Below are positions 45,082 to 56,500 of a stretch of 64,000 bases of DNA, in pieces. This stretch comes from Malaya genurostris (lineage: Eukaryota > Arthropoda > Insecta > Diptera > Culicidae), in assembly GCF_030247185.1 (NCBI RefSeq), contig NC_080571.1:922001-986000 (forward strand). The letters run 5' to 3'. A program made the translations under genes and the position numbers. Position 1 is the first letter of the stretch. Each line of letters begins with the position of its first letter. The notes under the pieces are model-generated. The model saw nothing but the letters and a program-made list of their open reading frames with translations. It was not told the origin of the DNA and did no database searches.

Positions 45082-48000
45082 ATGTCCGATACAGAAACAC
45101 CACGTCGAAGCGTGGAGGAGTTTACTCGTAGGAATATATTAGACGCATTAACGGGTGAAAAAAGTGCCACCAAAAACAACCAAGTGATTTCAATTGCGGA
45201 CCAGAAAACTGCGAAAAAGAAGAAGGAAGAACGGTTTGCAATGGAACGAAACCTGGAAGTGTTGTACGATCGGCGTGATATGTTGGTGGATAAATTGCTA
45301 CGGATGAACGAATCGATACGACAAGAAAATGTGAGCACGCATCTGCTCCAATTGCACTTGGAGACGTTACAACGGTGTGTTCTCGATTATGAACAAACGT
45401 ATTCGGATATTGCTATGTTATTGCCAAAGGAGGAAAGAGCTGAGTTACGCAAAAACTATGCATCGTTTGAGGAATTGCATAATCAGCTCTATGTTTGCTT
45501 AAAAACGAAAATCAGTCATACCCTGTCGGCAGGTAGTCCGAATCAAGTAGCTATGCAGCAGCAGCCGGTGTACGTGAATGCGCAAACACCACAGTTACAT
45601 GCACCATTTCCTACATTTGATGGAAATCCAGAGAACTGGTATACTTTCAAAAGTTTATTTACAAGCATTATGGCGAGATATGCTCATGAAACTCCGGCAA
45701 TGAAAATCCTACATCTGCGAAATTCATTGCTCGGTGAAGCGAAAGATAAAATTGATCAGGAAGTCGTAAATAGCAATGACTACAATATGGCCTGGAAGAT
45801 TCTAACTGATGCATACGAAGACCGTCGGTTAATCATGGATGTGCATATCGACGCTATTCTCAACATTCCTAAAGTTAGCAAAGATAGTCGCGGAATCTCG
45901 ATTTCTAATTTAGTTGAAGTCAGTGTTAAGCACATCGATGCATTAAAAAATCATGGATACCCGGTGGATGAGCTGTCAGAGCTAATCATCGTAAATGTGT
46001 TGTATAAAAAATTGGATAGAGACACCCAAGAACAGTGGGAGTTAAGGCTTGGAACCGGTAACATGCCTGTTTTTACGGAATTTATGGATTTTCTAAGGGA
46101 GAAGGGGCGAGTTTTGATTCGAACGACTCGTTTCCAGCAGCAATCGTCACAGCAATCCAGCGTACCCAATAAGCAACGACAAACTGTTAACCAGAAGCAA
46201 CCAACACTAAGTGGATCAAGATCATTCGTTCAAACTACGAAAGAAGTTTGCCCGTGCTGCAAGGAAGATCACTGTATATATAAATGTGCTAAATTCCATG
46301 AACTTAGTGTTGAAGAACGCAAAACTGTTATTTCGAAGAAGAATTTATGCTATAATTGCTTGAAAGCCAAACATCGAGTGGCTAACTGTCCGTCTGATCA
46401 AGGATGCAAGATCCGAGGATGCGGTAGGAAGCACCATTCAATGCTTCATTCCAGCAACGTACATCAGAATTCTGATGAGCCAGAAAAAGTAGATTCTTCA
46501 AAACCAGCGGAACTGGTAGCTGCCAACGAAAAAAGTGAATCGGAGCCGAAGGCCACAACGTTGTGTGGTAGTATAATCGGCAGAAAACGACAAGTACTCT
46601 TATCCACCGCCGAGCTGTTCCTGGTGGGACGAGATGGAATGACAGTAAAATCACGTGCATTATTAGATTCGGGATCTGATAGCAATATAATAACGGAAAA
46701 ATTAGCAACCAAGCTAAAGTTGCAATTGCAAAACGTCGATCTACCCATCAGCGGTCTGAATGATATGCAGACACGAGTTAAGTATATCGTCAGTACGAAC
46801 ATAGTCTCGCGCGTTAATCAATTTTCCTCGTCCATTTTAGACTTCCTGGTCGTACCGAAGGTGACATCGAACCTTCCAGTCACAGAAGTGGACTACCGAT
46901 CATGGTCCCTTCCTTCTGAACTCCTGCTTGTCGATCCATCATTCAACGTACCGGGTGAAATTGACGTAATAATAGGAAACGAAATCTTTTTCGATCTCAT
47001 AAAGCATGGCCGCCTGAAATTAGGCAACGATGCAACACTGACAGAAACGGAATTAGGTTGGGTCGTTGGAGGATCGGTACAGACCAGGAAGTCTAAGACG
47101 ATCGCGCGTATGTGCCAACTGAGCCACCAAGAAGACATGTTAAACAAAACATTAATACGATTCTGGGAAATTGAAACTGTTGGCATGGAGTCGAACGTTA
47201 GTATGGCTGAAGCATTCGTTGAGGAACATTTCGCTCGTACGCATACTAGAGAAAGTGATGGAAGATACACCGTTCGATTACCTTTTCATGAATCTAAACC
47301 TAAGCTGGGTGATTCGTACGAAACAGCAAGCAAGCGCCTAGATCGACTACTAATTGCATTGGCTAAGAATCCTTCCAAACGCGAACAGTACTTTCAGTTC
47401 ATGTCTGAATATATATCGTTGGGTCACATGGAGGAAGTCAACGACGGTAGCAAAAACGGATATTTCATTCCCCATCACGCAGTATACAAAGCAACAAGTT
47501 CCACTACGAAAACTCGCGTGGTGTTTGATGCCTCGGCAAGCTCAAGCACAGGAGTGTCATTAAACGATATCGTAATGGTTGGACCGACAGTCCAGAGCGA
47601 TTTGCAGTCTATCATTTTACGTTTCTGTTCCCACCCTATTGTCCTAACGGCAGATATATCAAAAATGTTCCGCCAGATTTGGATTCATAAGGATGATCGC
47701 AAGTTCCAGAAAATATTGTGGGTGGATGGTAATGGAGACCGCAAGGTGTATCAGTTAAAGACGGTTACCTACGGAGTAGCCAGCTCTCCTCATCATGCAA
47801 CTAGAACATTGGTACAGTTGGCGACAGACGAGGGCAAGGATTATCCGCTAGCCGAACAAGTGATTAGAAACGATAGCTATATCGATGACTTTTTAACAGG
47901 AGGAAAAAATGCTGATGTTGTGGTAAACATCTACAATGAGTTGTCAGCGCTACTGAAACGTGGTGGTTTCAGTGCTCATAAGTTTTGCTCTAATGACCAG

Positions 48001-50442
48001 ACTGTATTAAGTAGAATTCCAACGGAGTTGCAAGAGACGTTCGTAAGTTTTGAACACACAGGAATAAATAACACTATACGAACACTTGGCTTGATTTGGA
48101 ATCCCCGTGATGATTTCTTCACGTTTTTTGTTCAACCAGTTAACGAAGAAATTTCAACTACTAAACGCAAGGTACTATCTGACATCGGTCGTCTATTCGA
48201 TCCTCTTGGTTTTCTTGGACCGATTATCACAGCAGCCAAGTTAATTATGCAGGATATCTGGCGTCTTAGTTTGGATTGGGACGATGAGCTACCGGAAGAA
48301 GTTTTGCAGGAGTGGACTAGATTCCGTTGTCAGCTGCCGATCGTCAACGAAATACGTAAACCAAGATGCGTGGTCCTGAGTGAAACAAAACGGATTGAAT
48401 TGCATGGCTTTTCAGACGCTTCTAAGCGGGCCTATGGTGCGGTAGTGTACATCAGGTGTATCGCAATTGACGGATCGATTAGTATAAACTTACTCGCAAG
48501 TAAATCTCGCGTCGCTCCCATAAAACCGATTACAATTCCTCGACTTGAATTATGTGGTGTCAAACTCCTAGCAGAACTTGTGACAAAAACTATTTCAACG
48601 TTGAATATCAAATTTGATGATGTGAAATTATGGTGTGACAGTTCCATCGTTTTGTGTTGGTTGAAAAAACCACCTTCGACGCTGAATCAGTTTGTTTCAA
48701 ATCGAGTAGCAGCAGTTGTTGAAATGACTAATGCGTTTCAATGGCAGTACGTCCAATCGGCTTTCAATCCTGCTGACGTGATTTCAAGAGGTGCTTTCCC
48801 TGAGGATTTATTCAACAACGAGCTGTGGTGGAATGGTTCACCGAAGTTACAACAACCGATACCAAGAGCAGATGAATCTGAAATTATAAGAGATTTACCA
48901 GAAATGAAACCAGTCAAAACGCTAACAGTCATAAAGGTCAGTTCGATAATCTTAAACCGATTAAGCCATTACCGTAAATTGCAGAGAGCTTGGGTATACG
49001 TACTAAGGTTCATTGACCTTGTCATTCGTAAAAAGCGTAACATTAGTGTTATTAATGCTTTAGAGATGACTAACGCTGAAAGGGCAATATTCGTGATAGT
49101 TCAAGGAGAAGTGTTCAACGATTTGTTAAGGGAACTACGAGCAAGTTCAACAAGGCGCCATTGTCTATTGAATCTGGCACCGTTTATTGGAGAAGATGGA
49201 CTAATACGCGTAGGTGGACGATTGAAGTATTCAGCGATTCCATATGATGGAAGGCATCAAATACTACTTCCGGAGCGACACCATGTCACGGAGACATTGA
49301 TTCGACGACTTCATGAAGAGCACTACCACGTTGGTCAAGGAGGCTTGTTAGCGATCGTACGCGAACGTTACTGGCCACTGCGAGCTAAATCAGCTATCAG
49401 GAGAATTATTTCCAGATGTCTAAAGTGTGCCAAGCACCAACCCATTATCGGCACCCAGTTTATGGGTAACCTTCCGGCGTCTCGTGTGAATCCTTCAGCG
49501 GTGTTTTCTAAGGTTGGGATCGATTATGCTGGGCCGTTTCTGTTGAAACCTGGAATGCGAAGTACGAAATCATTTAAAGCTTACGTAGTCGTCTTTGTCT
49601 GCATGGCGGTAAAGGCTATTCATTTTGAATTAGTTTCAAACCTGACATCCGATAATTTCATCGCTGCACTTCAACGTTTCGCAAGCCGACGTGGTATTCC
49701 TTCTGATGTATATTCCGACAATGCAACGTGTTTTATTGGAGCAAATCACCAGCTTGCTGCGTTGAACAAATTGTTTAAGGACCAGCACCATATAGAGAGG
49801 ATGGATGAATTTTGTGCTGTGAAGGGAATCACTTGGCATTTCATTCCACCCAGAAGCCCTCACTTTGGTGGGATCTGGGAGGCAGGTGTAAAATCGCTGA
49901 AGTATCACATGAAACGGATTGTTGGAGAAACACGAATGACTACAGAAGAAATGAATACTTTCCTTACTCAAACTGAAGCGGTTTTGAACTCACGTCCCCT
50001 TTGCGCGATGTCGGAGGATCCGAATGATTTCGGTATTCTCACACCATCACATTTTTTGATTGGGAGATCAGCGGTTGCTATACCAGAACCTTCCTATACG
50101 TCCGAGAAGATCAATCGATTAAGACGATGGGAGCATATCCAACGAATGCAGCAGCATTTCTGGACTAGGTGGTCAAGGGAGTATTTACATCAATTGCAGA
50201 CTCGACAGAAATGGCACGGTACAGTAAAGGAGTTCAAGGTTGGAGCACTAGTGCTGCTGGTCGACGAAAACTTACCCCCGCAGAAGTGGCGGCTAGGAAG
50301 AATTGTGAAATTACATCCTGGAGAGGATACGGCCGTTCGAGTGATTACTGTTCGGACCACTGCTGGTGAATTCAAACGAGCCGTAACTAAAATTGCATTG
50401 TTACCATCTGTTGAGCTACAAGTCTCAACGGGGGGTGAATGA
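45082..50442 (+). CDS. BEL/Pao gag-pol polyprotein, 1786 aa
   Basis: One uninterrupted frame from ATG 45082, with no frameshift between gag and pol. Gag: coiled-coil N-terminus, then a DUF1759 region from about residue 173 (FPTFDGNPENWYTFKSLF). Zinc knuckles lie near 390-445 (CPCCKEDHCIYKC, CYNCLKAKHRVANC). The aspartic protease has ALLDSGSDSNII near 528. RT: VVFDASASSSTGVSLND (813), LTADISKMFRQI, and the catalytic YIDDF at 933. RNase H: ELHGFSDASKRAYGAVVY (about 1106) and LWCDSSIVLCWLKK. Integrase: HHCC-type H2C2 segment (EEHYHVGQGG…CLKCAKH, 1412-1452) and DDE core IDYAGP (1480), YSDNAT (1545), GGIWEAG (1597). A C-terminal DUF5641 ends TKIALLPSVE. All catalytic residues I can check are present. 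The TGA stop is the first codon of the 3' LTR. Confidence 0.97.
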   Translation: MSDTETPRRSVEEFTRRNILDALTGEKSATKNNQVISIADQKTAKKKKEERFAMERNLEVLYDRRDMLVDKLLRMNESIRQENVSTHLLQLHLETLQRCVLDYEQTYSDIAMLLPKEERAELRKNYASFEELHNQLYVCLKTKISHTLSAGSPNQVAMQQQPVYVNAQTPQLHAPFPTFDGNPENWYTFKSLFTSIMARYAHETPAMKILHLRNSLLGEAKDKIDQEVVNSNDYNMAWKILTDAYEDRRLIMDVHIDAILNIPKVSKDSRGISISNLVEVSVKHIDALKNHGYPVDELSELIIVNVLYKKLDRDTQEQWELRLGTGNMPVFTEFMDFLREKGRVLIRTTRFQQQSSQQSSVPNKQRQTVNQKQPTLSGSRSFVQTTKEVCPCCKEDHCIYKCAKFHELSVEERKTVISKKNLCYNCLKAKHRVANCPSDQGCKIRGCGRKHHSMLHSSNVHQNSDEPEKVDSSKPAELVAANEKSESEPKATTLCGSIIGRKRQVLLSTAELFLVGRDGMTVKSRALLDSGSDSNIITEKLATKLKLQLQNVDLPISGLNDMQTRVKYIVSTNIVSRVNQFSSSILDFLVVPKVTSNLPVTEVDYRSWSLPSELLLVDPSFNVPGEIDVIIGNEIFFDLIKHGRLKLGNDATLTETELGWVVGGSVQTRKSKTIARMCQLSHQEDMLNKTLIRFWEIETVGMESNVSMAEAFVEEHFARTHTRESDGRYTVRLPFHESKPKLGDSYETASKRLDRLLIALAKNPSKREQYFQFMSEYISLGHMEEVNDGSKNGYFIPHHAVYKATSSTTKTRVVFDASASSSTGVSLNDIVMVGPTVQSDLQSIILRFCSHPIVLTADISKMFRQIWIHKDDRKFQKILWVDGNGDRKVYQLKTVTYGVASSPHHATRTLVQLATDEGKDYPLAEQVIRNDSYIDDFLTGGKNADVVVNIYNELSALLKRGGFSAHKFCSNDQTVLSRIPTELQETFVSFEHTGINNTIRTLGLIWNPRDDFFTFFVQPVNEEISTTKRKVLSDIGRLFDPLGFLGPIITAAKLIMQDIWRLSLDWDDELPEEVLQEWTRFRCQLPIVNEIRKPRCVVLSETKRIELHGFSDASKRAYGAVVYIRCIAIDGSISINLLASKSRVAPIKPITIPRLELCGVKLLAELVTKTISTLNIKFDDVKLWCDSSIVLCWLKKPPSTLNQFVSNRVAAVVEMTNAFQWQYVQSAFNPADVISRGAFPEDLFNNELWWNGSPKLQQPIPRADESEIIRDLPEMKPVKTLTVIKVSSIILNRLSHYRKLQRAWVYVLRFIDLVIRKKRNISVINALEMTNAERAIFVIVQGEVFNDLLRELRASSTRRHCLLNLAPFIGEDGLIRVGGRLKYSAIPYDGRHQILLPERHHVTETLIRRLHEEHYHVGQGGLLAIVRERYWPLRAKSAIRRIISRCLKCAKHQPIIGTQFMGNLPASRVNPSAVFSKVGIDYAGPFLLKPGMRSTKSFKAYVVVFVCMAVKAIHFELVSNLTSDNFIAALQRFASRRGIPSDVYSDNATCFIGANHQLAALNKLFKDQHHIERMDEFCAVKGITWHFIPPRSPHFGGIWEAGVKSLKYHMKRIVGETRMTTEEMNTFLTQTEAVLNSRPLCAMSEDPNDFGILTPSHFLIGRSAVAIPEPSYTSEKINRLRRWEHIQRMQQHFWTRWSREYLHQLQTRQKWHGTVKEFKVGALVLLVDENLPPQKWRLGRIVKLHPGEDTAVRVITVRTTAGEFKRAVTKIALLPSVELQVSTGGE
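50429..50439 (+). promoter_or_regulatory. Polypurine tract of BEL element
   Basis: CGGGGGGTGAA immediately upstream of the 3' LTR, with one T interruption; the expected plus-strand primer site. Confidence 0.55.
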
Positions 50443-50657
50443 ATTGATGCTTAGAGTGTACATGTTGTGTAACGCAGTTTCTTGATATAATTTTTATCTA
50501 TGAATTTTCTTGCTTGAATTACTTCTAATTTTTCCTGGCAACATTGCTAATAATGAATAAGAGAGAATAAAGTTAACCGTTGCGAAGAACGGACGCTAAG
50601 TTGTTTTTTCACTCTCGCGAAAACCGCAGTCCCAGTACTGAGCTATAGAATTATACA
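50440..50657 (+). repeat. BEL/Pao 3' LTR (218 bp)
   Basis: Same as the 5' LTR with one substitution; followed by AATAC (50658-50662). Confidence 0.97.
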
Positions 50658-51369
50658 AATACTTACGCTTGGATTGATGAAAAGCCCGATGAAAAATATA
50701 TAAGCAGGTAAAATTTTACTTTTGAAACGCGTAAAAAACTTTTCTGTTCATTCACGATTGAAAAAACGACTCTGGTTTATAAGAAATAGGACTGATATGG
50801 TTCTTTTGAACAATAAACTTTGTTGTATCATTACACAAATAAGACAACAGATAAAATGAATAAATTTTGTTCTTAACATAAAGATAAAGCAGACTTGAAT
50901 CAACATAGATATTGCGAATAAAATCAACTCTGCTTTTGTAGATACGCAATACATTGATGAATTATTTCAACAATAAAATCAGCTGGAACAATTATTTTTT
51001 TCGTTTGGCAAGACCAAAATATTTATTCACATTGAACAGAGATCTTTGTTGATGTTGAAGGGAGAAAATGGTTTAAAACAATCATATTCTAGATTGAAAT
51101 TAACATGAATCGGATTTGAAAATCTACTAACCGATTTGTTATTTTAAACAAGCTCCATTTCTCTGCGTGTAGCTAGCCTTAAACAAGGCTGATTAGTTTT
51201 TTAGTCACTCTAATATCACTTAGTCACTCTAATATCACTCTTTGTATCACTTAGTTCGTGATTCAGGTAGCCTTGAAAAAGACTGAAGCCTTGAATCAAT
51301 GAAACTCTAGGTAGCCAGAAAAAAATTCCAGGAGCCAAGAGCTATACGCGTGCGGTGCGAACGACTGTT

Positions 51370-51930
51370 CAACACCGACTGACGAAGAGAAGCTTAAATA
51401 TCGATATCCGTATCGCAAACATGCACAAACATATAATTGCATACATTTGGGCTACTGATGTAATTTTGTCGGCTACAAAACAAATACAAATCACGACAAA
51501 TAGAGTCTATAATCTGGGTTCGCTAGTTCAGTGTTGGTTCCTAATAAAAATCAATCTAATGGCGTTTTCGTTTTTAATTTGCACTACACCGGTGCAGTGC
51601 TACACGGAGGCATGAATAAACGAACAAAAATGACGAAAACATAAACAGTAACCATGGACTACCATAAACGATTCCATTGCACAGAGCTACACCATACTTT
51701 TGATGAGTGCTACACCAGTGGTGTCGGTGCAGAAAAAGTGTAGCACTGGTGTAGTGCAATTGGCAAAAACGAACGATTTCAGTGCCACCTTACCTACACC
51801 GGTGTAGTGCAATTTAAAAACGAAAACGACATAAGCAGACTCTCGGGCAATTGCGGATTCAAAAGTGTGACGATTAATTAAAAATGTCGATCATTAGAAA
51901 TTTTGGTTGCGCTGTTCCACATCAATGTTT
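51370..51930. repeat. Dispersed repeat copy, split by a MITE
   Basis: 51374-51530 is the inverted partner of 37285-37460. 51832-51930 (GCAGACTCTCGGGCAATTGC and on to GTTCCACATCAATG) matches 57640-57730. At 57.6 kb the two halves are contiguous (CTGGGTTCGCAGACTCTCG), so 51.53-51.83 kb is an insertion. Confidence 0.7.
51560..51829. mobile_element. Small MITE with CGTTTTCGTTTTTAATTTGC ends
   Basis: CGTTTTCGTTTTTAATTTGC, then ACTACACCGGTGCAG, is inverted at the right (CTACACCGGTGTAGTGC, then AATTTAAAAACGAAAACG). CTACACCAGTGGTGT-type repeats fill the middle. No target duplication resolved. Confidence 0.65.
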
Positions 51931-52252
51931 ATTTTATCATATATTTCTTCGTTTAGAAATTGGGTTTGTCGTTAGGTGTTTCTGTTTACTTATGAAAGAA
52001 GACAAAAAACCTTTATTTGTTTCCCAAAATTTCTCAAAATGATTTGTTTAACGGAATATCTTGAAAATGGTTGATAATAACGGCCCAGATTAAATAATCT
52101 ACATCCAAGCACTAAAATATATCGGCACCTGAATTTTGGTGCCTATCTTGACGGTTTCAAAATTTGACACGCAGATGGCGCATCAATCGCTCAATTCCAG
52201 GCACTTTTAATTTATTTTTGTTCCTGGGTTGTTGGTGCCTGATTTGATACAG
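51931..52252. other. Intergenic, no gene seen
   Basis: Nothing recognised. Confidence 0.4.
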
Positions 52253-52391
52253 ATGTCATTTTTAATGATGACTAAGTAATGATGTATTTTAAATTTCATA
52301 GAAATCTCGTCATTACTGCACCATTACACGTTCATTAAAATGATATTATTTTTTAGTAATGACATTTTTAATGACTCGTGTAAGGGCCGCT
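52253..52391. mobile_element. Partial MITE (AGCGGCCCTTACACG end) next to a gene start
   Basis: The right end TAATGACTCGTGTAAGGGCCGCT and subterminal GTAATGACATTTTTAATGA match the 6183-6698 family. The left terminus is missing. It ends 33 bp before the ATG of the UPF0235 gene, so it probably supplies part of its promoter or 5' UTR. Confidence 0.7.
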
Positions 52392-52424
52392 AATGTTTCG
52401 AATTATTTTGGTCGCTTCTAGTGA

Positions 52425-52996
52425 ATGAATCGGTTACATTTTTTCTTTCGAACAATTAGACTCATGTCAAGTAAATCTAAAACCCCAAAGGCATCTAAAA
52501 AGGGTGCTGTGAAAGGCTCCACAATACCCGGTCCATTACCGGCATTGGTACAAGGACCAGTATATATTGAGTCGAAGTCCGGAAATGTGTTGATTAAGAT
52601 TTTAGCTAAACCAGGATCCAAAACCAATGGAATTACTGATATTGGAGAGGAGGAGATTGGCATACAGATAGGTAAATCAATTTAATAACAATCCTCTTGG
52701 CTTTAAAATTTGGAGGCTAACCATTTTTGATAACTAAAGGATTTTTCGTTGATTTTCAATCGGTCAACAAATTCAAATGATTCGCAATATTTGTTGTTTT
52801 AGCTGCACCACCCATCGATGGAGAAGCCAACACCGAACTAGTAAAATATTTGGCTAAGCTGTTAGAGCTACGCAAAAGTGATGTAAGCTTGGATAAGGGT
52901 TCAAAATCTCGCCAGAAAACTATCGTCCTCGAAAAAGGCTGTCGGACTCCGGATCAGGTTTTGGACATTTTTCGAAGAGAAGTCAATAACTCATGA
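52425..52996 (+). CDS. UPF0235 (DUF167/YggU family) protein, C15orf40-like
   Basis: Two exons: 52425-52671 and 52803-52996, joined by a 131-bp intron (donor G|GTAAATC, acceptor TTTTAG|CTGC); 146 aa. The core DUF167 fold is readable across the junction: [69 protein letters not shown]. These are the family's signature PGS, PPxDGEAN and GxxSRxK motifs. Molecular function is unknown in the family. A second ATG at 52464 ([10 protein letters not shown]) could be the start; the longer N-terminus ([13 protein letters not shown]) looks like a weak mitochondrial presequence (inference). AATAAA at 53075-53080. Convergent with garz. Confidence 0.93.
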
Positions 52997-53518
52997 GAGT
53001 AATTTTTGGTAGGTTCATTACTACTGCAAGTTTCTCTTTTTGTGTGTATTTGTGTATATTTATCTTTTTTACCGAATAAAACTATAGTAAAACAACTTTC
53101 GTGAACAGAACTTAAAAAAGATTAACAAAAAGTAATACTACCCTATATGCTCTGGATCTCCTTGTAATTGCGGTTTAGCCAAACATTTACGGTTTCGTTT
53201 GTTTCACAGTTGTGTATAGTAATATATAAGCATTTCATAGTTTATTAACAGTTCAATCGTGTTACTTTAGATAATACAATTGTTTGACATTAAAATGTCT
53301 ATTGTGAATAGGGTCGTTTCTATCATTTTTACCTAACTTTGCTATTTCCCTTAAACAACTCATACCAGCATGAGAAAAGGGTATACAGAATAATTTCCTA
53401 ACCATCGTCAGTTTCTACTAATCAAATCCAATCCCGTTCCGTGAAAGCATGCAAGGAATGTGAAGAGAAAAGAGAAGAGAATTTTTTTGTTAGAACCGGA
53501 TTCCTCCTGTGAGGGGTT
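52997..53518. other. Convergent 3' flanks of UPF0235 and garz
   Basis: AATAAA at 53075-53080 serves the plus-strand gene; TTTATT at 53241-53246 is a candidate signal for the minus-strand gene. No other feature. Confidence 0.55.
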
Positions 53519-56500
53519 TTAGGGTTCACCAAACAAAATTTCCGAACCTGGTGGTATTCGACCGGAGCCAAACTGAATCGTGCTGAAGTAGTTTGCCGAT
53601 TGGAATACAGTTTCCGTCATTGGCTGCAGCTGTTGCTGTTCTGGTTCCACTGATTGCTGATCTGTACTGGCGGGGTTCGGACTTTGATCGATTTGCAGTG
53701 TTAGATTGTACGGATCGTTGATGTAATCGCTGTAGATATCCGACCCATCGGTATTGGCCGGTACCGGTTGAACAAACATTGGCGCGTAGCTTTGAGCAAT
53801 CCCGATCGGAACATTTTGCAAGGATGGATACTGATTGTGTGCTAGAAGGTGGCTGATGGGAACCGGTAAATTCGGTGTAACTTCTGAAGCACTTTGCTGA
53901 AACTCCAGTTCCAATTCATTTGTTTGTGTCGGCGCCATCGGTGGTGGAGATGGCGTCATCGGCAATTCGATTATATTAGAATAGCGATTTATATCCGATG
54001 ACTGGTTGTTTGTTACTTGTGGTTCCAGAGTATGGGTTGGGGTTGATACGGACGTTCGGGAAGTATCCGCCTGGGTCGCTAGAAAAGGTGCATCTAATGG
54101 GACTTGGGGTACAATTGGCGATGGACTCATAGTGTTTGTGTTGCTGATTAGTAGATTGTTAGTTCCTCCTGTTGGCACACGGATAGCGTCTGTAGGTACA
54201 ATTTGTGGATTTTGCTGAATAGGGTTTGATTGCGATCGGTTAATCGGTTCAACGAGTGATTGTGGTGGAACCGGAGAAGATGGAACCAATTTCGGACTGT
54301 GAGCATTTATATTGGTTGCTGAAAAGATTTGTAAAAGTTATTCACTTCCCACTTAATTATGGCGCACTGATAGTTACCATCGTTTTTGAACAGTTCGTCT
54401 TTCAGATGCGGCAAAAATCCCGAAATGCGTTGCCACGTAACATCCCACAGAGCGGAATGAGTGATACCATCGCTGTTGTGAAAGACACACACCTGTAAAA
54501 GTTATTTGAAAATTATTATACCTTGTGTTAACCTTGGTAATTTTAAAAACAAAACACTAACCGAATGCATCACCAGCAGCATATTTTTCAGACTTTCCAG
54601 CACAGCTTCATACAGCATATCGGAACCGATTTTCATGAAACGTTCGAAGTAATCCAGAATCTCCAACCAGAGCTCGGTGAAACCGGCCAGGGCAATCAGT
54701 GGCGTTAGGTGATGGAGAAAAACTTTCGACATTATGGTCGCTGTTCGCATTCGTGACTCTTCCAGAAGACCTACATCGATTGGTTTGGAAGGTTTCTCGC
54801 TCAACAGTTCCGACAGTAGCGGAAAGAGAACCTGTTAGATGAAAAATGGTACACCAATAAGCAGATTCCAACTAATGGATTAGTCTTTCCTACTTGTTTG
54901 AAACAACCAGCCCATTCTAATCCGGTCAGAGTTTGTAAATCTTGTACTAACAAAGCTCGCTGCAGGCAAGTGATTGCACTAGTTCGGACCTAAAAAGTTC
55001 ATAAGAGTGTCGAGTCGTTGTTTTACATTAGGCACATTCTTGTTCGTCTTACCTGACGCCGCTGATCGGTTGCAAGCCGAGCAATGCCCTGCAGAAGAGG
55101 ACACCAACCCTGGGACCAAAGTGCTGAACATTGTGGCAGTGAACCTCCTTCTTCGGCCCACCAGCGGAAAATTTGCGCTGTTCGGGTATGCAATGTGTGC
55201 ATCAAGTCCAAAAGTTGGATCGATATTGATTCGTAGGCCTCGGGAAGCTCCTCCGATTCACTGTCACTGCTGTCATTTTTACGATTTCTATTGCGGGAAT
55301 TTTTACCACTACCGGCCCGCCGATGTCTTCGTCGTTTCTCTTTGCCATCGTTCATCGATGCTTCCACAAACGTACGAATACAGCGAACACAGCTTTCGAA
55401 ATTGTACGGTGTAATGTGGGCCACATTCCGGACAATGAAAGCTAAACTTTCCCAGCACTTGACCAGGGCAAACGGGGAATGTTCCAGTAGTTTACACCGG
55501 TATTGAATGGAGTGTTTCGGGGAGGATGATCGTGACGATACTATATCCGCATCCTTGTTCACCAGGATCCAGTTATCTCCGGTCGGACTGATCAGTGGTG
55601 TGTAAGAATTTGAGGAATGTCCATTTTTTATCGCATTTAGCTCAGAATCCGATATGTAACCTCTGTCCGGTAGCCCAGAATCTTCTTCGCTGCTAAGAGC
55701 ACCATCAGACTTCGTGCCGGATATGGTCGGAGCTTCGTCGTAATCCGGTGGCACCGCTCCAGCCCCAACGCACTCGAGAATGGTGAAAACAATGATCCAT
55801 TCAGATTCCGAATGGATGTTCTGGGCACTAGTCTTCAGCAGCTCATACATACCGATTGAAATTTGTTTCGAAATCGATAGAATAATTGCCGGTTTCAGCA
55901 TTAGCAACATTCTGAGGCTCTGAAGAATTGTCGAACAAATTTCCTCATTTCGCATTAAATAAATGGCTAACTTCAGCAAAGCAACAGTCGTTCGTTGAAG
56001 CAGATACGTATGATCACAGGAAGATGCACCAATCAGCAACAAGTACAGTTGGTCCTGACATGGTTTCCAGACCGGAAGCAAGCGGTCTCTGTTTTGAATC
56101 AAAATTTTTACCAGCAGTTCCAGCAAGAACACAATCGTATTTTCAGCGTACGGCAATCCAACCGATTTATGGCTCTCGGGAGCTCTGGTCATTCCCAGAA
56201 GGCAATTTACAAGCTCGACCAATGATTCGAACTGCAGAAATTTCGATTCATTCACGATCTGATCGATTTGACACTCTTTGATGCAACGTTTCGACAGTTT
56301 GATTATCTCCTGCTCTTCGTACGACGGTTGTCTTTGGCTGTCGTTGCTTAGATACGAGTACAAACTGCTCAATAAACCGGCATCAGATTTGGGTAGCTGA
56401 TTTTGATCCCGAACCAGAACAACTTTACCACCGGCTTCGCAAAAATCTTCCGCTTCCATCAAACTTTTCGACAGAAGCTTGAGTCTGTGCGGGAAAGTAA

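Larger units (their letters stand above)
44570..50657 (+). mobile_element. BEL/Pao LTR retrotransposon, complete and apparently intact
   Basis: 6088 bp: 218-bp LTRs, a primer-binding site three bases after the 5' LTR, a ~290-bp leader, one 1786-codon gag-pol frame, 3' LTR and a 5-bp target duplication. There is no env frame. A single LTR difference in 218 bp implies a young insertion. It lies within a TIR element (43876-51169). Confidence 0.97.
43876..51169. mobile_element. Non-autonomous TIR element (CACGCAGAGAAA ends) hosting the BEL insertion
   Basis: CACGCAGAGAAA (43876-43887) and TTTCTCTGCGTG (51158-51169) are perfect inverted ends next to TA on both sides. Removing BEL and one 5-bp duplication leaves about 1.2 kb of AT-rich, non-coding sequence. 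The right part has a diverged relative at 15470-15755. That the two ends belong to one element is inference from the matching ends. Confidence 0.55.

Noticed and set aside
43876..51169. Calling the TIR pair flanking BEL a composite transposon that moves BEL
   Set aside because: The BEL element has its own 5-bp target duplication inside the TIR element, so it inserted into it; no evidence that they move together.
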